Shown piece after piece: positions 1 to 7,464 of a stretch of 49,636 nucleotides of DNA. The notes under the pieces were generated by a model. The model made no database searches, was not told where the DNA came from, and was given only the letters and a program-made list of their open reading frames with translations. Origin of the DNA: Mycobacterium sp. UM_CSW (lineage in GTDB: Bacteria; Actinomycetota; Actinomycetes; Mycobacteriales; Mycobacteriaceae); contig NZ_AUWQ01000025.1 of NCBI RefSeq assembly GCF_000455205.1, forward strand, positions 1 to 49,636, read 5' to 3'. The position numbers and the translations under genes are program-made. The first letter of the stretch is position 1, and each line of letters opens with the position of its first letter.

Positions 1-363
1 GGCCGTCACCGCGCGCACCGGTCGCCGCTCGCCGCCGATTTGAACGGTCGTATCGGGGCTGGCGACCAGATTGCGGTACCACTGCGGATGATTCGGCAGA
101 CCACCTTGGGAGGCGACGACGACCACGTCCTGCCCATCGCGCAGATACAGCAGCGGCACCGTGTACGGCTTGCCCGTTTTGCGACTCCGGTGTTCGAGCA
201 GCAGGGTCGGTACCGGTTTGCGGAAGCCGGCGCCGATCCGCCATTTGCCCCCGATCCGCCCGTTCGTCTTCCGGTAAACCCACACCTGCGCCCTGCTCGT
301 GTGGCGGAAGATGATCGGCAGCAGCGGTGAGTCCAGCTGCTCGGGCCGCTTGGGCGCGGTCAT
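1..363 (-). CDS. F420-dependent nitroreductase family protein (3' end cut by window)
   Basis: I see the first 121 codons of a small deazaflavin-dependent (Ddn-type) nitroreductase; the C-terminus lies outside the window. The translation reads MTAPKRPEQLDSPLLPIIFR at the start. It continues with family-typical segments: RKTNGRIGGKW, PTLLLEHRSRKTGKPYTVPL and a GGLPNHPQWYRNL loop. Members usually run about 150 residues and bind reduced F420 to reduce quinones, nitro compounds or other substrates. The ATG overlaps the stop of the Rieske oxygenase gene by 4 bp (ATGA), so the two are probably co-translated and may act in one oxidative pathway. The substrate is unknown. Confidence 0.85.
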   Translation of the reverse strand, partial: MTAPKRPEQLDSPLLPIIFRHTSRAQVWVYRKTNGRIGGKWRIGAGFRKPVPTLLLEHRSRKTGKPYTVPLLYLRDGQDVVVVASQGGLPNHPQWYRNLVASPDTTVQIGGERRPVRAVTA

Positions 364-1547
364 TGCAGCGCCACCCCGAGTTCCTGGGCGAAGACGTTGA
401 TCATGTGCTGGACGCCAATCTCGTTGCGGCCGATGATCATGTGGTCGTGTTGCCCGTGCCTGACACCTTCGCCGCACTGGGGCAGCATCGCGAAGTCCTC
501 GTCGCGAACGGCCGCGTGCACCCCTTCGTAGACCGCGTCGTATCCGGCCCTCATGTCATCGTTGGTTGCCGGGATGCGGGCCATCCAGCTGTGCCGGACC
601 GTGCAGCGCGTCGGCTCGCCGTCGGGCAGGATGTCGATAATCTCCACGCCCACAGGGCTGTTGGCGAGAATGAGATTCGGATAGACCCAGTAGATCACCC
701 CCATGTTCATCAGCGGTTCCGTCGACGCGGTGGGGTCGGTCTCCACGTTGGTGATCCAGTTGAACGGGAAGCCGATGCGGTGATGCTTGCCGAACTCGTC
801 GTAGACCATCGTGTTGGCCAGGGTGTTCTGCCCGATGAGGCTCTCGCCGTGGACGTAGGGAAAGTGGTATCCCTCGGCGAACGCTTCCAGCGCGCCCTTC
901 CACGACACCTTGGACGTGAACTCGCGCTGCGTGTGGTATCCGTACGCCTCGTAGTTCCACAGCGCGAGCTCGGCGTTGAGGGCGCCGAGGTGCGCGTCGA
1001 GGTCGAGGGTCGCATCGGCGGTCAGCACCGCCCAGACGAACCCGTGGCGTTCCTCGGACGGCAGTTCCACCAACCCATATTTCTTCGGATCCATGGAATC
1101 GAAGCCGGCCTTGCCGGGAACCATGAACAGCTCGCCGGTGTTCCGGTATGTCCAGGCGTGATAGGGGCACACGAACCGCGAGGCATTGCCGGATCCGCAC
1201 GCGGGCATGGCCCCGCGGTGGCGGCAGTAGTTGAGCAAGACGTGGCTGGCGCCGGAGCGGTCACGGGTCACCAGCAGCGAATCGCCCAGCACCGAGCGGA
1301 CCACGTAATCGTTCTTCGCCGGCACCTGAGCCGACGGGACGATGGCCAACGGCACCTTGCGCAGGATCTGCGACTCCTCGATCTCGGTGATCTTCGGATC
1401 GCGGTAATAGTGCAGCGGCACCTTGAGTTCCCGCTCGGCCATGTCCGTCGTGCCGTCCAGCGCGTGGCGCAACCCTCGCCGGGTCAGGCTCTCGTCGGTG
1501 CCGTTGACTGGACTTTCGGTCGGCAGCGGCATCGTTTGACCATACAT
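360..1547 (-). CDS. Rieske [2Fe-2S] ring-hydroxylating oxygenase, alpha subunit
   Basis: This is a 395-residue oxygenase component. The Rieske cluster motif is complete (C108-x-H110 ... C127-x2-H130, around NYCRHRGA and CPYHAWTY). The mononuclear iron site is WKGALEAFAEGYHFPYVH, giving H228 and H233. The residue that is usually the bridging Asp is Glu225, as in carnitine-monooxygenase-type enzymes. No beta subunit, ferredoxin or reductase gene is visible in the window. The start ATG at 1547 has a weak AAGAG about 8 nt upstream. The gene is divergent from a TetR regulator and overlaps the downstream nitroreductase by 4 bp. The substrate cannot be told from sequence. Confidence 0.9.
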   Translation of the reverse strand: MYGQTMPLPTESPVNGTDESLTRRGLRHALDGTTDMAERELKVPLHYYRDPKITEIEESQILRKVPLAIVPSAQVPAKNDYVVRSVLGDSLLVTRDRSGASHVLLNYCRHRGAMPACGSGNASRFVCPYHAWTYRNTGELFMVPGKAGFDSMDPKKYGLVELPSEERHGFVWAVLTADATLDLDAHLGALNAELALWNYEAYGYHTQREFTSKVSWKGALEAFAEGYHFPYVHGESLIGQNTLANTMVYDEFGKHHRIGFPFNWITNVETDPTASTEPLMNMGVIYWVYPNLILANSPVGVEIIDILPDGEPTRCTVRHSWMARIPATNDDMRAGYDAVYEGVHAAVRDEDFAMLPQCGEGVRHGQHDHMIIGRNEIGVQHMINVFAQELGVALQ

Positions 1548-1552
1548 TCAGG

Positions 1553-1578
1553 ACTCTTTGTCTTGTCAAGGTTAGAGT
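1553..1578. promoter_or_regulatory. candidate TetR operator between Rieske gene and regulator
   Basis: The 54-bp divergent intergenic region holds a nested dyad. A perfect CTTG-T-CAAG core lies at 1562-1570, flanked by ACTCT (1553-1557) and AGAGT (1574-1578). Both dyads have nearly the same centre (about 1566). A TetR protein encoded next door and reading outward is the likely ligand; this is inference from position and symmetry. Confidence 0.5.
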
Positions 1579-1601
1579 GCCCTTTGTGCGACGATCACGC
1601 A

Positions 1602-2210
1602 ATGCGACGACACGGCTGGTCCGGGGACATCCCGGCGGACGACGAGGAAGCGGTCGCTCGCATCATCGACACGGCGCGCACCGCCATCGACCAACGCGGC
1701 ACCGTGAGCGTGTCCGAGGTCGCCCAGAGCCTCGGCGTGACGCGCCAAACCGTCTATCGCTACTTTCCGACCCATGAGGCACTCCTGGGCGCCACGGCGC
1801 TGTCGGCCGTCGACGCCTTCCTGAATCGGCTCGCCACCCATCTGGGGTCGATCACCGACCCCACCGAGGCCGTGGTGGAAGGCATCGCTTACACCTACGA
1901 GCAGATCGCCCACGACAAGTACCTCAGCCTGGTAGTCCAGCCGGGTAAGGCCAGCGCCCTGACCGCCGGGGTGACCTCGGACATGGCGATCTCGTTCGGC
2001 CGGTCGATCCTGGAAAGGTTCGAAGTCGACTGGGCCGCAGCGGGATTCGCCGACAGCAAGCTGGACGAGCTGGTCGAGATGATGTTGCGCATGCTGCAGT
2101 CGCTCATCGTGGACCCCGGACGCCCCGCACGCACCGGAAAGCGGCTACGCACCTTCTTGGCGGACTGGATCGCGCCGTCAGTGCGTGCGCACGCCGTCGC
2201 GCGGGGCTGA
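1602..2210 (+). CDS. TetR/AcrR family transcriptional regulator
   Basis: This 202-residue regulator starts at the ATG reading MRRHGWSGD. The N-terminal helix-turn-helix is typical: VSVSEVAQSLGVTRQTVYRYFPTHEALL, roughly residues 35-65, with the YRYF recognition-helix signature. The remainder is an all-helical ligand-binding domain without a recognisable subclass. It is transcribed away from the Rieske oxygenase gene, 54 bp apart, so it probably represses that operon and itself through the shared dyad at 1553-1578. The inducer is unknown, perhaps the oxygenase substrate. Confidence 0.9.
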   Translation: MRRHGWSGDIPADDEEAVARIIDTARTAIDQRGTVSVSEVAQSLGVTRQTVYRYFPTHEALLGATALSAVDAFLNRLATHLGSITDPTEAVVEGIAYTYEQIAHDKYLSLVVQPGKASALTAGVTSDMAISFGRSILERFEVDWAAAGFADSKLDELVEMMLRMLQSLIVDPGRPARTGKRLRTFLADWIAPSVRAHAVARG

Positions 2211-2220
2211 ATCGTCGAAT

Positions 2221-2634
2221 CTACTTCGCCGACAGTCCAATTCCGAATTTGGCGCGGGCCGCGTCGGTGACGGGCGTGAACAGGTTGACCAGATTGCCGT
2301 CGGGATCGCGGAACAACAGTGCCCGATTCCCCCACGGCATGGTCGTAGGTTCCGTCACGACTTCGGCCACGCGGTCGCGCAGCCGATCGTATTCCGCGTC
2401 CACGTCCTCGACCAGGAATTCCAGTATCGCGCTGCGGTTTGCCGCCGGCTCGGCCGATCCCTCCCCGAAGAGCGGTACCGTCTTGTCGCTGCCGATGGCC
2501 AGTGTGCCGACCGGTGTCGGGATCTCGGCGAAAAGTTCGTTCCCCCATACCGCGGAGGCTTCGGTGACCATCTCGTAGAAGCCGACCAGCCGATTGACGT
2601 CGGCGGTGATGATGCGGGTCGAAACAAACTTCAT
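2221..2634 (-). CDS. VOC-family (glyoxalase/dioxygenase fold) protein
   Basis: This 137-residue protein has the vicinal-oxygen-chelate pattern of two beta-alpha-beta-beta-beta halves. It opens MKFVSTRIITADVNRLVGFYEMV, has a central EFLVEDVDAEYDRL, and ends in PWGNRALLFRDPDGNLVNLF, the usual C-terminal strand with a metal-ligand Asp/Asn region. Such proteins include glyoxalase I, extradiol dioxygenases and bleomycin-type binding proteins; the reaction cannot be assigned. It ends 10 bp from the end of the convergent TetR gene. The ATG at 2634 has a GGAGGG-type ribosome site just upstream. Confidence 0.85.
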   Translation of the reverse strand: MKFVSTRIITADVNRLVGFYEMVTEASAVWGNELFAEIPTPVGTLAIGSDKTVPLFGEGSAEPAANRSAILEFLVEDVDAEYDRLRDRVAEVVTEPTTMPWGNRALLFRDPDGNLVNLFTPVTDAARAKFGIGLSAK

Positions 2635-2709
2635 GGAGCCCTCCCTGTGGCGGTGTCTTGCGTCGACGCAAGGCTAGGCGCGGCCACCGACAAGCTTCCG
2701 ACAAGAGCG

Positions 2710-3099
2710 CTAAACCGGGGTCCAGATCCCGTTGTTCCAGAACCCCCAGGCGTTGACCGTGGGGTTCCACATCAGCCGAGCCCCGGGCGCCCACGACGGC
2801 GGGGGTGGTTGCGGCGGCGCCCAACCCGGCGGGGGTCCCCACGGTCCCCAGCCGGCCGGACCCGGCAGGCCTTGCCAGTCGTGGCAGTGATTCCAGTCCC
2901 AGTTGTAGGCAGTACCCCAGCCGGGGTCCCATTGATCGCCGGGACACCAGTGATTGGTCGGGACGGGAGCCGCCTGCGCCGTGGGCACGGAGCCGCCGGC
3001 CAAGCCGAGGGCGAACAGGGCCAGGCCGCCCAGCACGCCCGCGGACCGGCGGACCCACGGTCTGGTTTGGTTCAGCGTCGCCAATTCACACGGATCCAC
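2710..3099 (-). CDS. secreted Trp/Pro-rich small protein, function unknown
   Basis: This is a 129-residue product. After a basic N-terminus comes a hydrophobic stretch (AGVLGGLALFALGLAGGSVP) and a likely signal-peptidase site at AQA-AP near residue 43. The mature part is unusually rich in Trp, Pro and Gly: DQWDPGWGTAYNWDWNHCHDW, then GWGPWGPPPGW, and it closes NAWGFWNNGIWTPV. Similar short exported proteins are common in mycobacteria and have no assigned function. The GTG start overlaps the stop of the upstream coiled-coil gene by one base (TAGTG), implying translational coupling. Confidence 0.7.
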   Translation of the reverse strand: MDPCELATLNQTRPWVRRSAGVLGGLALFALGLAGGSVPTAQAAPVPTNHWCPGDQWDPGWGTAYNWDWNHCHDWQGLPGPAGWGPWGPPPGWAPPQPPPPSWAPGARLMWNPTVNAWGFWNNGIWTPV

Positions 3100-3488
3100 T
3101 AGGTCGCGCTCCCCTCGTCCGGCGCCTCCGAGAGGTTTTCGAGACCTCGTCGGCTCTCGGCCACCGCGCGCCTGATTTCGGCGTTCTCCCGTTTGGCGGC
3201 TGCTTTCCTGCGCTGCACCCGTTCGTTGACGCGCCGCAGTCGCTCGCGCTCCCGCTGCGCGGTCGCACCCTCTCGGTCGTCGGCCACCTGCTCGCGGTCG
3301 TCAGCCGCCTGCTCGCGATCGTCGGCGATCCGGTCACGCTCATCCGCGACGCGTTCTCGTTCGTCGGCGACGCGCTCGCGCCTCGAGAGCTCGATCTCAC
3401 GCCGCGCGAGAGACTCCTCGCGGCTGTCCAACTCGGCATCACGCTGCGCGGGTTCGCCCTGCGTCTCGGCGCCGCCGTCAACGACCAC
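3099..3488 (-). CDS. heptad-repeat coiled-coil protein, function unknown
   Basis: This 129-residue, extremely charged protein is almost all Arg, Glu, Asp and Ala. Residues 39-80 are six consecutive seven-residue units: RVADERE, RVADERD, RIADDRE, QAADDRE, QVADDRE and GATAQRE. That predicts a single long helix forming a coiled coil. There is no signal peptide or membrane segment. The start is GTG at 3488 with AAGG upstream, and the gene runs directly into the secreted Trp-rich protein (one-base overlap), so the two are likely one operon. I do not recognise a family. Confidence 0.65.
   Translation of the reverse strand: MVVDGGAETQGEPAQRDAELDSREESLARREIELSRRERVADERERVADERDRIADDREQAADDREQVADDREGATAQRERERLRRVNERVQRRKAAAKRENAEIRRAVAESRRGLENLSEAPDEGSAT
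3249..3374 (-). repeat. 21-bp coding tandem repeat (six heptad units)
   Basis: The DNA encoding residues 39-80 of the coiled-coil protein is a degenerate 21-bp direct repeat, about six copies. Each copy encodes one heptad of the xVADxRE type. The period keeps the reading frame, so copy-number change would alter coiled-coil length without a frameshift. Confidence 0.75.
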
Positions 3489-3652
3489 GACTTACCTTAA
3501 CGCCGCGGGGCCCCCGACGTGACTCCCGAAAGGCGACATGCAAATCTGTTTCGGACTAGGATCGCTCATCGCGGCAAACCCATTCAGGGCCTGTATTTTC
3601 CGGTGACTTGGTCGTATCGTGCTGCCGGAGGGCTACCAGTTAGGAAACGCCG

Positions 3653-4132
3653 ATGCGGAAGATACCCCTGGCGACCATCGCGCTGGCCGCGATGGCTATT
3701 CCCGTCGCGGCACCGGCATCAGCCGAGCCGGTGATGGCCGCCGACGAGGTGGTGAACGGGATGTACGCCGTCCACTTCGTCGACGGAAGTATGCAGGATC
3801 TGACATTCAAGGCCACGTCGTGCGGTATTGGCTGCACCCAAGTCACTTTCGCCAACACCACCGGCCAGGCCCAGTTCTACGCTGATCACTGGCATCTGGC
3901 CCTTCCGCCGAATCCCGCGGCGTGGCGCTGCAATGACGGGACGACACATCGGGGCTTCCAAGAATGGAACTGGGACCCCGTTGCGGGGACTGGCACGATG
4001 GTGGTCGTCCGCACCGAGGCCGCTTGCGGATATTCGGATCACAGCAGCCAACCCATCGCCCATCGCTTCACCTTGACCAAGACGAGTAGCCAGTCGGGGG
4101 AGCCAAGCGTCCTTCCGCCCGCCATCGCGTAG
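3653..4132 (+). CDS. secreted protein of unknown function
   Basis: This 159-residue exported protein has a clean signal peptide: MRKIPLATIALAAMAIPVAAPASA, cleaved before EP near residue 24. The mature domain is beta-rich with four cysteines (SCGIGC, WRC, AACG), suggesting two disulfides. It contains YAVHFVDGS and the Trp-rich QEWNWDPVAGTGTM. Comparable small secreted beta proteins are widespread in mycobacteria without assigned role. An AGGAAA ribosome site precedes the ATG, and a TATCGT -10-like box lies at 3615-3620. It ends abutting the convergent SnoaL-like gene. Confidence 0.75.
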   Translation: MRKIPLATIALAAMAIPVAAPASAEPVMAADEVVNGMYAVHFVDGSMQDLTFKATSCGIGCTQVTFANTTGQAQFYADHWHLALPPNPAAWRCNDGTTHRGFQEWNWDPVAGTGTMVVVRTEAACGYSDHSSQPIAHRFTLTKTSSQSGEPSVLPPAIA

Positions 4133-4561
4133 CTACTGCTGCCCCTCCAGGAGATGGGCGTACGGGTCCGCTTCGGCGCCAACGGATTCCGGCATCGGGT
4201 AGTACGTCTTGATGAGCAGGTTGCCGTCGTCGTCCCACGCGAACGTCTCGATGCTGTAAGCCATTTGGACGTTCGGCTCGGTACCGAAGTGGTTCTCGCA
4301 CACCCAAGCCATCTCGTTTCCGTTGACCTGCACCGTGATCATCTTGATCTTCAGGATCGACTGGAACATGTCGAACGCCTCGGACGTGGCGGTGGCGAAC
4401 CCGTGCTTCTCCTCGGTGCCGACGGGGTCGAACATGCGGACCTCACCCGGGCAGATCGTGCGCCACGACGCCACCCACTCGTCCTTCTTGCCCTGATTCC
4501 ACAAGTCAGCGTGTTTGGCAGCGTGCGCCAAACGAGCCTGGCGGCTCGGAACCTTGCTCAT
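4133..4561 (-). CDS. SnoaL/NTF2-like fold protein
   Basis: This 142-residue cytosolic protein has the NTF2-like cone fold: an N-terminal helical part (ARLAHAAKHADLWNQGKKDEWVASW), then strands including KHGFATATSEAFDMF and MITVQVNGNEMAWVCENHF. The family covers polyketide cyclases, isomerases and non-catalytic binding proteins, so no reaction is assigned. I chose the ATG at 4561 because GGAGGTGGAGC lies just upstream; an in-frame start 17 codons earlier lacks this support. It ends next to the convergent secreted-protein gene. Confidence 0.75.
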   Translation of the reverse strand: MSKVPSRQARLAHAAKHADLWNQGKKDEWVASWRTICPGEVRMFDPVGTEEKHGFATATSEAFDMFQSILKIKMITVQVNGNEMAWVCENHFGTEPNVQMAYSIETFAWDDDGNLLIKTYYPMPESVGAEADPYAHLLEGQQ

Positions 4562-4650
4562 CTCAGCTCCACCTCCGGTCACGTCACCCTGATGGTCACG
4601 ATAGCTGGACACCTGTCCAGTTGGAAGCGCCTACGTCTTCGGCCGCCGAG

Positions 4651-5127
4651 TTACCCGTCCAGTGAAAGTCGCTCCATCCGGAGCAATGGATAGGGTCTCC
4701 CGTCGTCGTCGAGATCACTTCGCCCAACGACGGCGAATCCCCGGTTGCGATAAAACGCGACGGCCTCCGCGTTGTCCTCGTTGACATCCACGAAACGGAC
4801 CGAATCCACGTCGATCACATACGCCAGAAGCGCACTCCCGACTCCGCTGCCGCGGTGTCCTGCATCCACGAACAGCATTTCGAGTTTGTGGTCAGCAACG
4901 CCTGCGAAGCCGACCACCTCGTCGCCGCGTTCGGCCACAACCAGGCGAACATACGGCAGATAGTCGGAGGGCAGACGCCGCTCGATCTCGTCACGATCCG
5001 ATTCCCGCAGGAACTCATGCGTGGCGTCGACTGCACTCCGCCAGACCTCAACCAGTCGCGGATACTCGTCGCTTCGGACTCGTGCGCGGAGGCGCAGCGA
5101 GGGAGGCCGCCCGCCGCTTGTTTGCAC
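4651..5127 (-). CDS. GNAT-family N-acetyltransferase
   Basis: This 158-residue GNAT protein shows motif A, the acetyl-CoA pyrophosphate loop, as MLFVDAGHRGSGVGSALLAY. The C-terminal motif B is NEDNAEAVAFYRNRGFAVVG, where the Tyr is the usual general acid. The acceptor is not deducible. The start is a GTG at 5127, five bases after the ychF stop on the same strand, so it is probably the distal gene of a ychF operon. No better ATG exists upstream of the conserved region. Confidence 0.85.
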   Translation of the reverse strand: MQTSGGRPPSLRLRARVRSDEYPRLVEVWRSAVDATHEFLRESDRDEIERRLPSDYLPYVRLVVAERGDEVVGFAGVADHKLEMLFVDAGHRGSGVGSALLAYVIDVDSVRFVDVNEDNAEAVAFYRNRGFAVVGRSDLDDDGRPYPLLRMERLSLDG

Positions 5128-5131
5128 TCGC

Positions 5132-6205
5132 CTAGACGTTGAACCGGAACTCGACCACGTCGCCGTCGGCCATGACGTAGTCCTTGCCCTCCATGCGGAC
5201 CTTGCCGGCCGCCTTGGCCGCCGCCATGGAGCCCGCGGCGATCAGGTCGTCATACGACACGATCTCGGCCTTGATGAAGCCCTTCTCGAAGTCGGTGTGA
5301 ATCACCCCGGCGGCCTTGGGCGCGGTGTCGCCTTGATGAATTACCCACGCCCGCGCCTCTTTCGGCCCCGCCGTCAGGAACGTCTGCAGCTTGAGCGTGT
5401 GAAAACCCGCCCGGGCCAACGCGTCGAGCCCACGCTCGGTCTGCCCGATCGACTCCAGCAGTTCGGCGGCCGACTCGTCGTCGAGCTCGACCAGCTCGGA
5501 TTCGATTGCGGCGTCGAGGAATACGGCGTCGGCCGGCGCGACGAGCTCGCGCAGCTGTGCGACCCGCGCGGCATCGGTCAGCACCGCCTCGTCGGCGTTG
5601 AAGACGTACAAGAACGGCTTGATGGTCAGCAGGTTCAGTTCGCGCAGCAGCGAGACGTCACTCCCCGCGGCGAACAGCGTCTTGCCGGAGTCCAGCACCG
5701 CCTGCGCAGCGACGGCGGCGTCGTAGACGGGCTTGCGCTCCTTGTTGGTGCGCGCTTCCTTCTCCAGCCGCGGCAGCGCGCGCTCGAGCGTCTGCAGGTC
5801 GGCCAGGATCAACTCCGTCTCGACGACCTCGATGTCGGACTTGGGATCCACCTCGCCCGCGACGTGGGTCACGTCGTCGTCGGAGAACACCCGCACCACC
5901 TGGCAGATGGCGTCGCATTCGCGGATGTGGGCCAGGAACTTATTGCCCAGCCCGGCCCCCTCCGACGCGCCCTTGACCAGCCCGGCGATGTCGACGAACG
6001 TGACCGGCGCCGCAACGATGCGCTCGGAGGAGAAAAGCTCCGCCAGCTTGGCCAGCCGCGGATCCGGCAGCGAAACCACGCCCTCGTTGGGTTCGATCGT
6101 CGCGAACGGATAGTTCGCCGCCACCACGTTATTGCGGGTCAGCGCGTTGAACAGCGTCGACTTGCCGACGTTGGGCAGGCCGACGATTCCAAGGCTGAGG
6201 CTCAC
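5132..6205 (-). CDS. ychF: redox-regulated ATPase YchF (Obg-like)
   Basis: This 357-residue P-loop protein begins MSLSLGIVGLPNVGKSTLFNAL, with the Walker A at residues 8-16. The switch region includes DIAGLVKGASEGAGLGN. The base-specificity motif is NxxE (VFNADEAV) rather than NKxD, the family trait giving ATP over GTP preference. The C-terminal TGS-like domain covers residues from about 275 (LQTFLTAGPKEARAW) to the end (ADGDVVEFRFNV). YchF associates with ribosomes and modulates stress responses. It is the ortholog of M. tuberculosis Rv1112 by sequence and context. Confidence 0.97.
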   Translation of the reverse strand: MSLSLGIVGLPNVGKSTLFNALTRNNVVAANYPFATIEPNEGVVSLPDPRLAKLAELFSSERIVAAPVTFVDIAGLVKGASEGAGLGNKFLAHIRECDAICQVVRVFSDDDVTHVAGEVDPKSDIEVVETELILADLQTLERALPRLEKEARTNKERKPVYDAAVAAQAVLDSGKTLFAAGSDVSLLRELNLLTIKPFLYVFNADEAVLTDAARVAQLRELVAPADAVFLDAAIESELVELDDESAAELLESIGQTERGLDALARAGFHTLKLQTFLTAGPKEARAWVIHQGDTAPKAAGVIHTDFEKGFIKAEIVSYDDLIAAGSMAAAKAAGKVRMEGKDYVMADGDVVEFRFNV

Positions 6206-6324
6206 GGGGAACCAAGTCTAAGGGGCCGACCGCGGCGGTTCGTTCGTGCGTGCGGCTTTGTTTTTGCGGGGGCACGCCAACCGTCGCTAACGAGGTCTTT
6301 ACGGGCGTTTCGGCTCATTCCCGG

Positions 6325-6337
6325 TACGGTCTACATG
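6325..6337 (+). promoter_or_regulatory. candidate promoter -10 with leaderless GTG
   Basis: TACGGT at 6325-6330 fits the mycobacterial TANNNT -10 box and ends 6 nt before an in-frame GTG at 6337. That places the transcription start on the start codon itself. Confidence 0.5.
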
Positions 6338-7464
6338 TGTCAGCGCAGCGGGAAAGATCGGCGGTTGAGGCCAACCACCGCTCGATTCACCCCAGGATCC
6401 CAGGTGTGCCGTGGTGGGCGGCCCTGCTCATCGCGGTGTCCGCGACCGCCATCGGTTACGGCATCGACGCCGGGATGGGCCACAAGGACCTGACGCACGT
6501 CTTCGCGGGCTTCTATATAGCCGGTTGCGTGGCCGCGGTCCTGGCCGTGCGACAGGAGGGCGTGTTCACCGCGATCATTCAGCCACCGTTGATTCTTTTC
6601 TGCGCGGTCCCCGGCGCCTACTGGATGTTCCACGGACGCAAGCTCGGCAACCTCAAAGATCTCCTGATCAACTGCGGCTATCCGCTCATCGAGCGTTTCC
6701 CGCTGATGCTGGGGACCGCCGGGGGTGTGCTGCTAATCGGCCTGGTGCGCTGGTATTTCGGGAAGCCACGCGCCGCGACCCACTCCACGGAGGAGACGTC
6801 AGAGGAACCCCGTTCCGCCGGCAATGGCATTGGGGCGAAACTGAATTCGCTCCTTGGCCTCGGACCTCGCGAGGACGATGCGGAGCAAGCACCGGCTGCC
6901 CGCTCCAAACGAACCCGGACCGCCAGCCGGTCCTCGAGGGACGGCCGGACGGCGAGGGGCGAGCGGTCCGCCGCGCGTTCGAGCCGAAGCCACTCCCGCC
7001 GAGCGCGACCGCCGCTTCACGACGAGGGCGAACCCGCAACCGAGCGGCCGCGGCGCCGGCGCCCGGCGCCGCCCCGTGACTTCGACCCCGCCGAACCCCC
7101 GCCGCGGCCACGGCGCCGCCAACGGCCGCCGGGCGATCCAGACCCGCGCGAAACGCGCCGCGAGCCGCGCGCCCACCGCGATCCCTATGACCGGCCGGCT
7201 CCTCGGAGCAGCCGCTTCGACGGCTACGAGCCGTACGAGCCGCCCAGCGCGCCCGAGCGCTATGAGCGGTACGAGTCATACGAGCCCCGGCGCCGTCGCC
7301 CCGCCCCGAGCGGCAACGGCAGCTCGACCCACCACCCAATTTCGCGGGTGCGCTACCGCGGGGAAGCCCCGTTGAGCGAGCCCAGGGATCCGCGAGCCGA
7401 GCGCCGGGGTGGTTCCCGCGCGCCGCGCGGCTTCCCGGCTGAATCCTGGGAGTACGAGGGCTAG
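6337..7464 (+). CDS. four-TM membrane protein with long basic tail (DUF6542-like)
   Basis: This 375-residue protein starts at GTG 6337 (VSAQRERSAVEANHR). About residues 24-140 contain four hydrophobic segments: WWAALLIAVSATAIGYGI, FYIAGCVAAVLAV, TAIIQPPLILFCAVPGAYWM and FPLMLGTAGGVLLIGLVRWYF. The rest, about 230 residues, is a disordered Arg/Pro/Ser-rich cytoplasmic tail with YEPYEPP and YERYESYEP motifs. It matches the position and type of Rv1111c. The function is unknown; the tail could bind nucleic acid or act as a phospho-scaffold. It lies between divergent ychF and convergent ispH. Confidence 0.8.
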   Translation: MSAQRERSAVEANHRSIHPRIPGVPWWAALLIAVSATAIGYGIDAGMGHKDLTHVFAGFYIAGCVAAVLAVRQEGVFTAIIQPPLILFCAVPGAYWMFHGRKLGNLKDLLINCGYPLIERFPLMLGTAGGVLLIGLVRWYFGKPRAATHSTEETSEEPRSAGNGIGAKLNSLLGLGPREDDAEQAPAARSKRTRTASRSSRDGRTARGERSAARSSRSHSRRARPPLHDEGEPATERPRRRRPAPPRDFDPAEPPPRPRRRQRPPGDPDPRETRREPRAHRDPYDRPAPRSSRFDGYEPYEPPSAPERYERYESYEPRRRRPAPSGNGSSTHHPISRVRYRGEAPLSEPRDPRAERRGGSRAPRGFPAESWEYEG

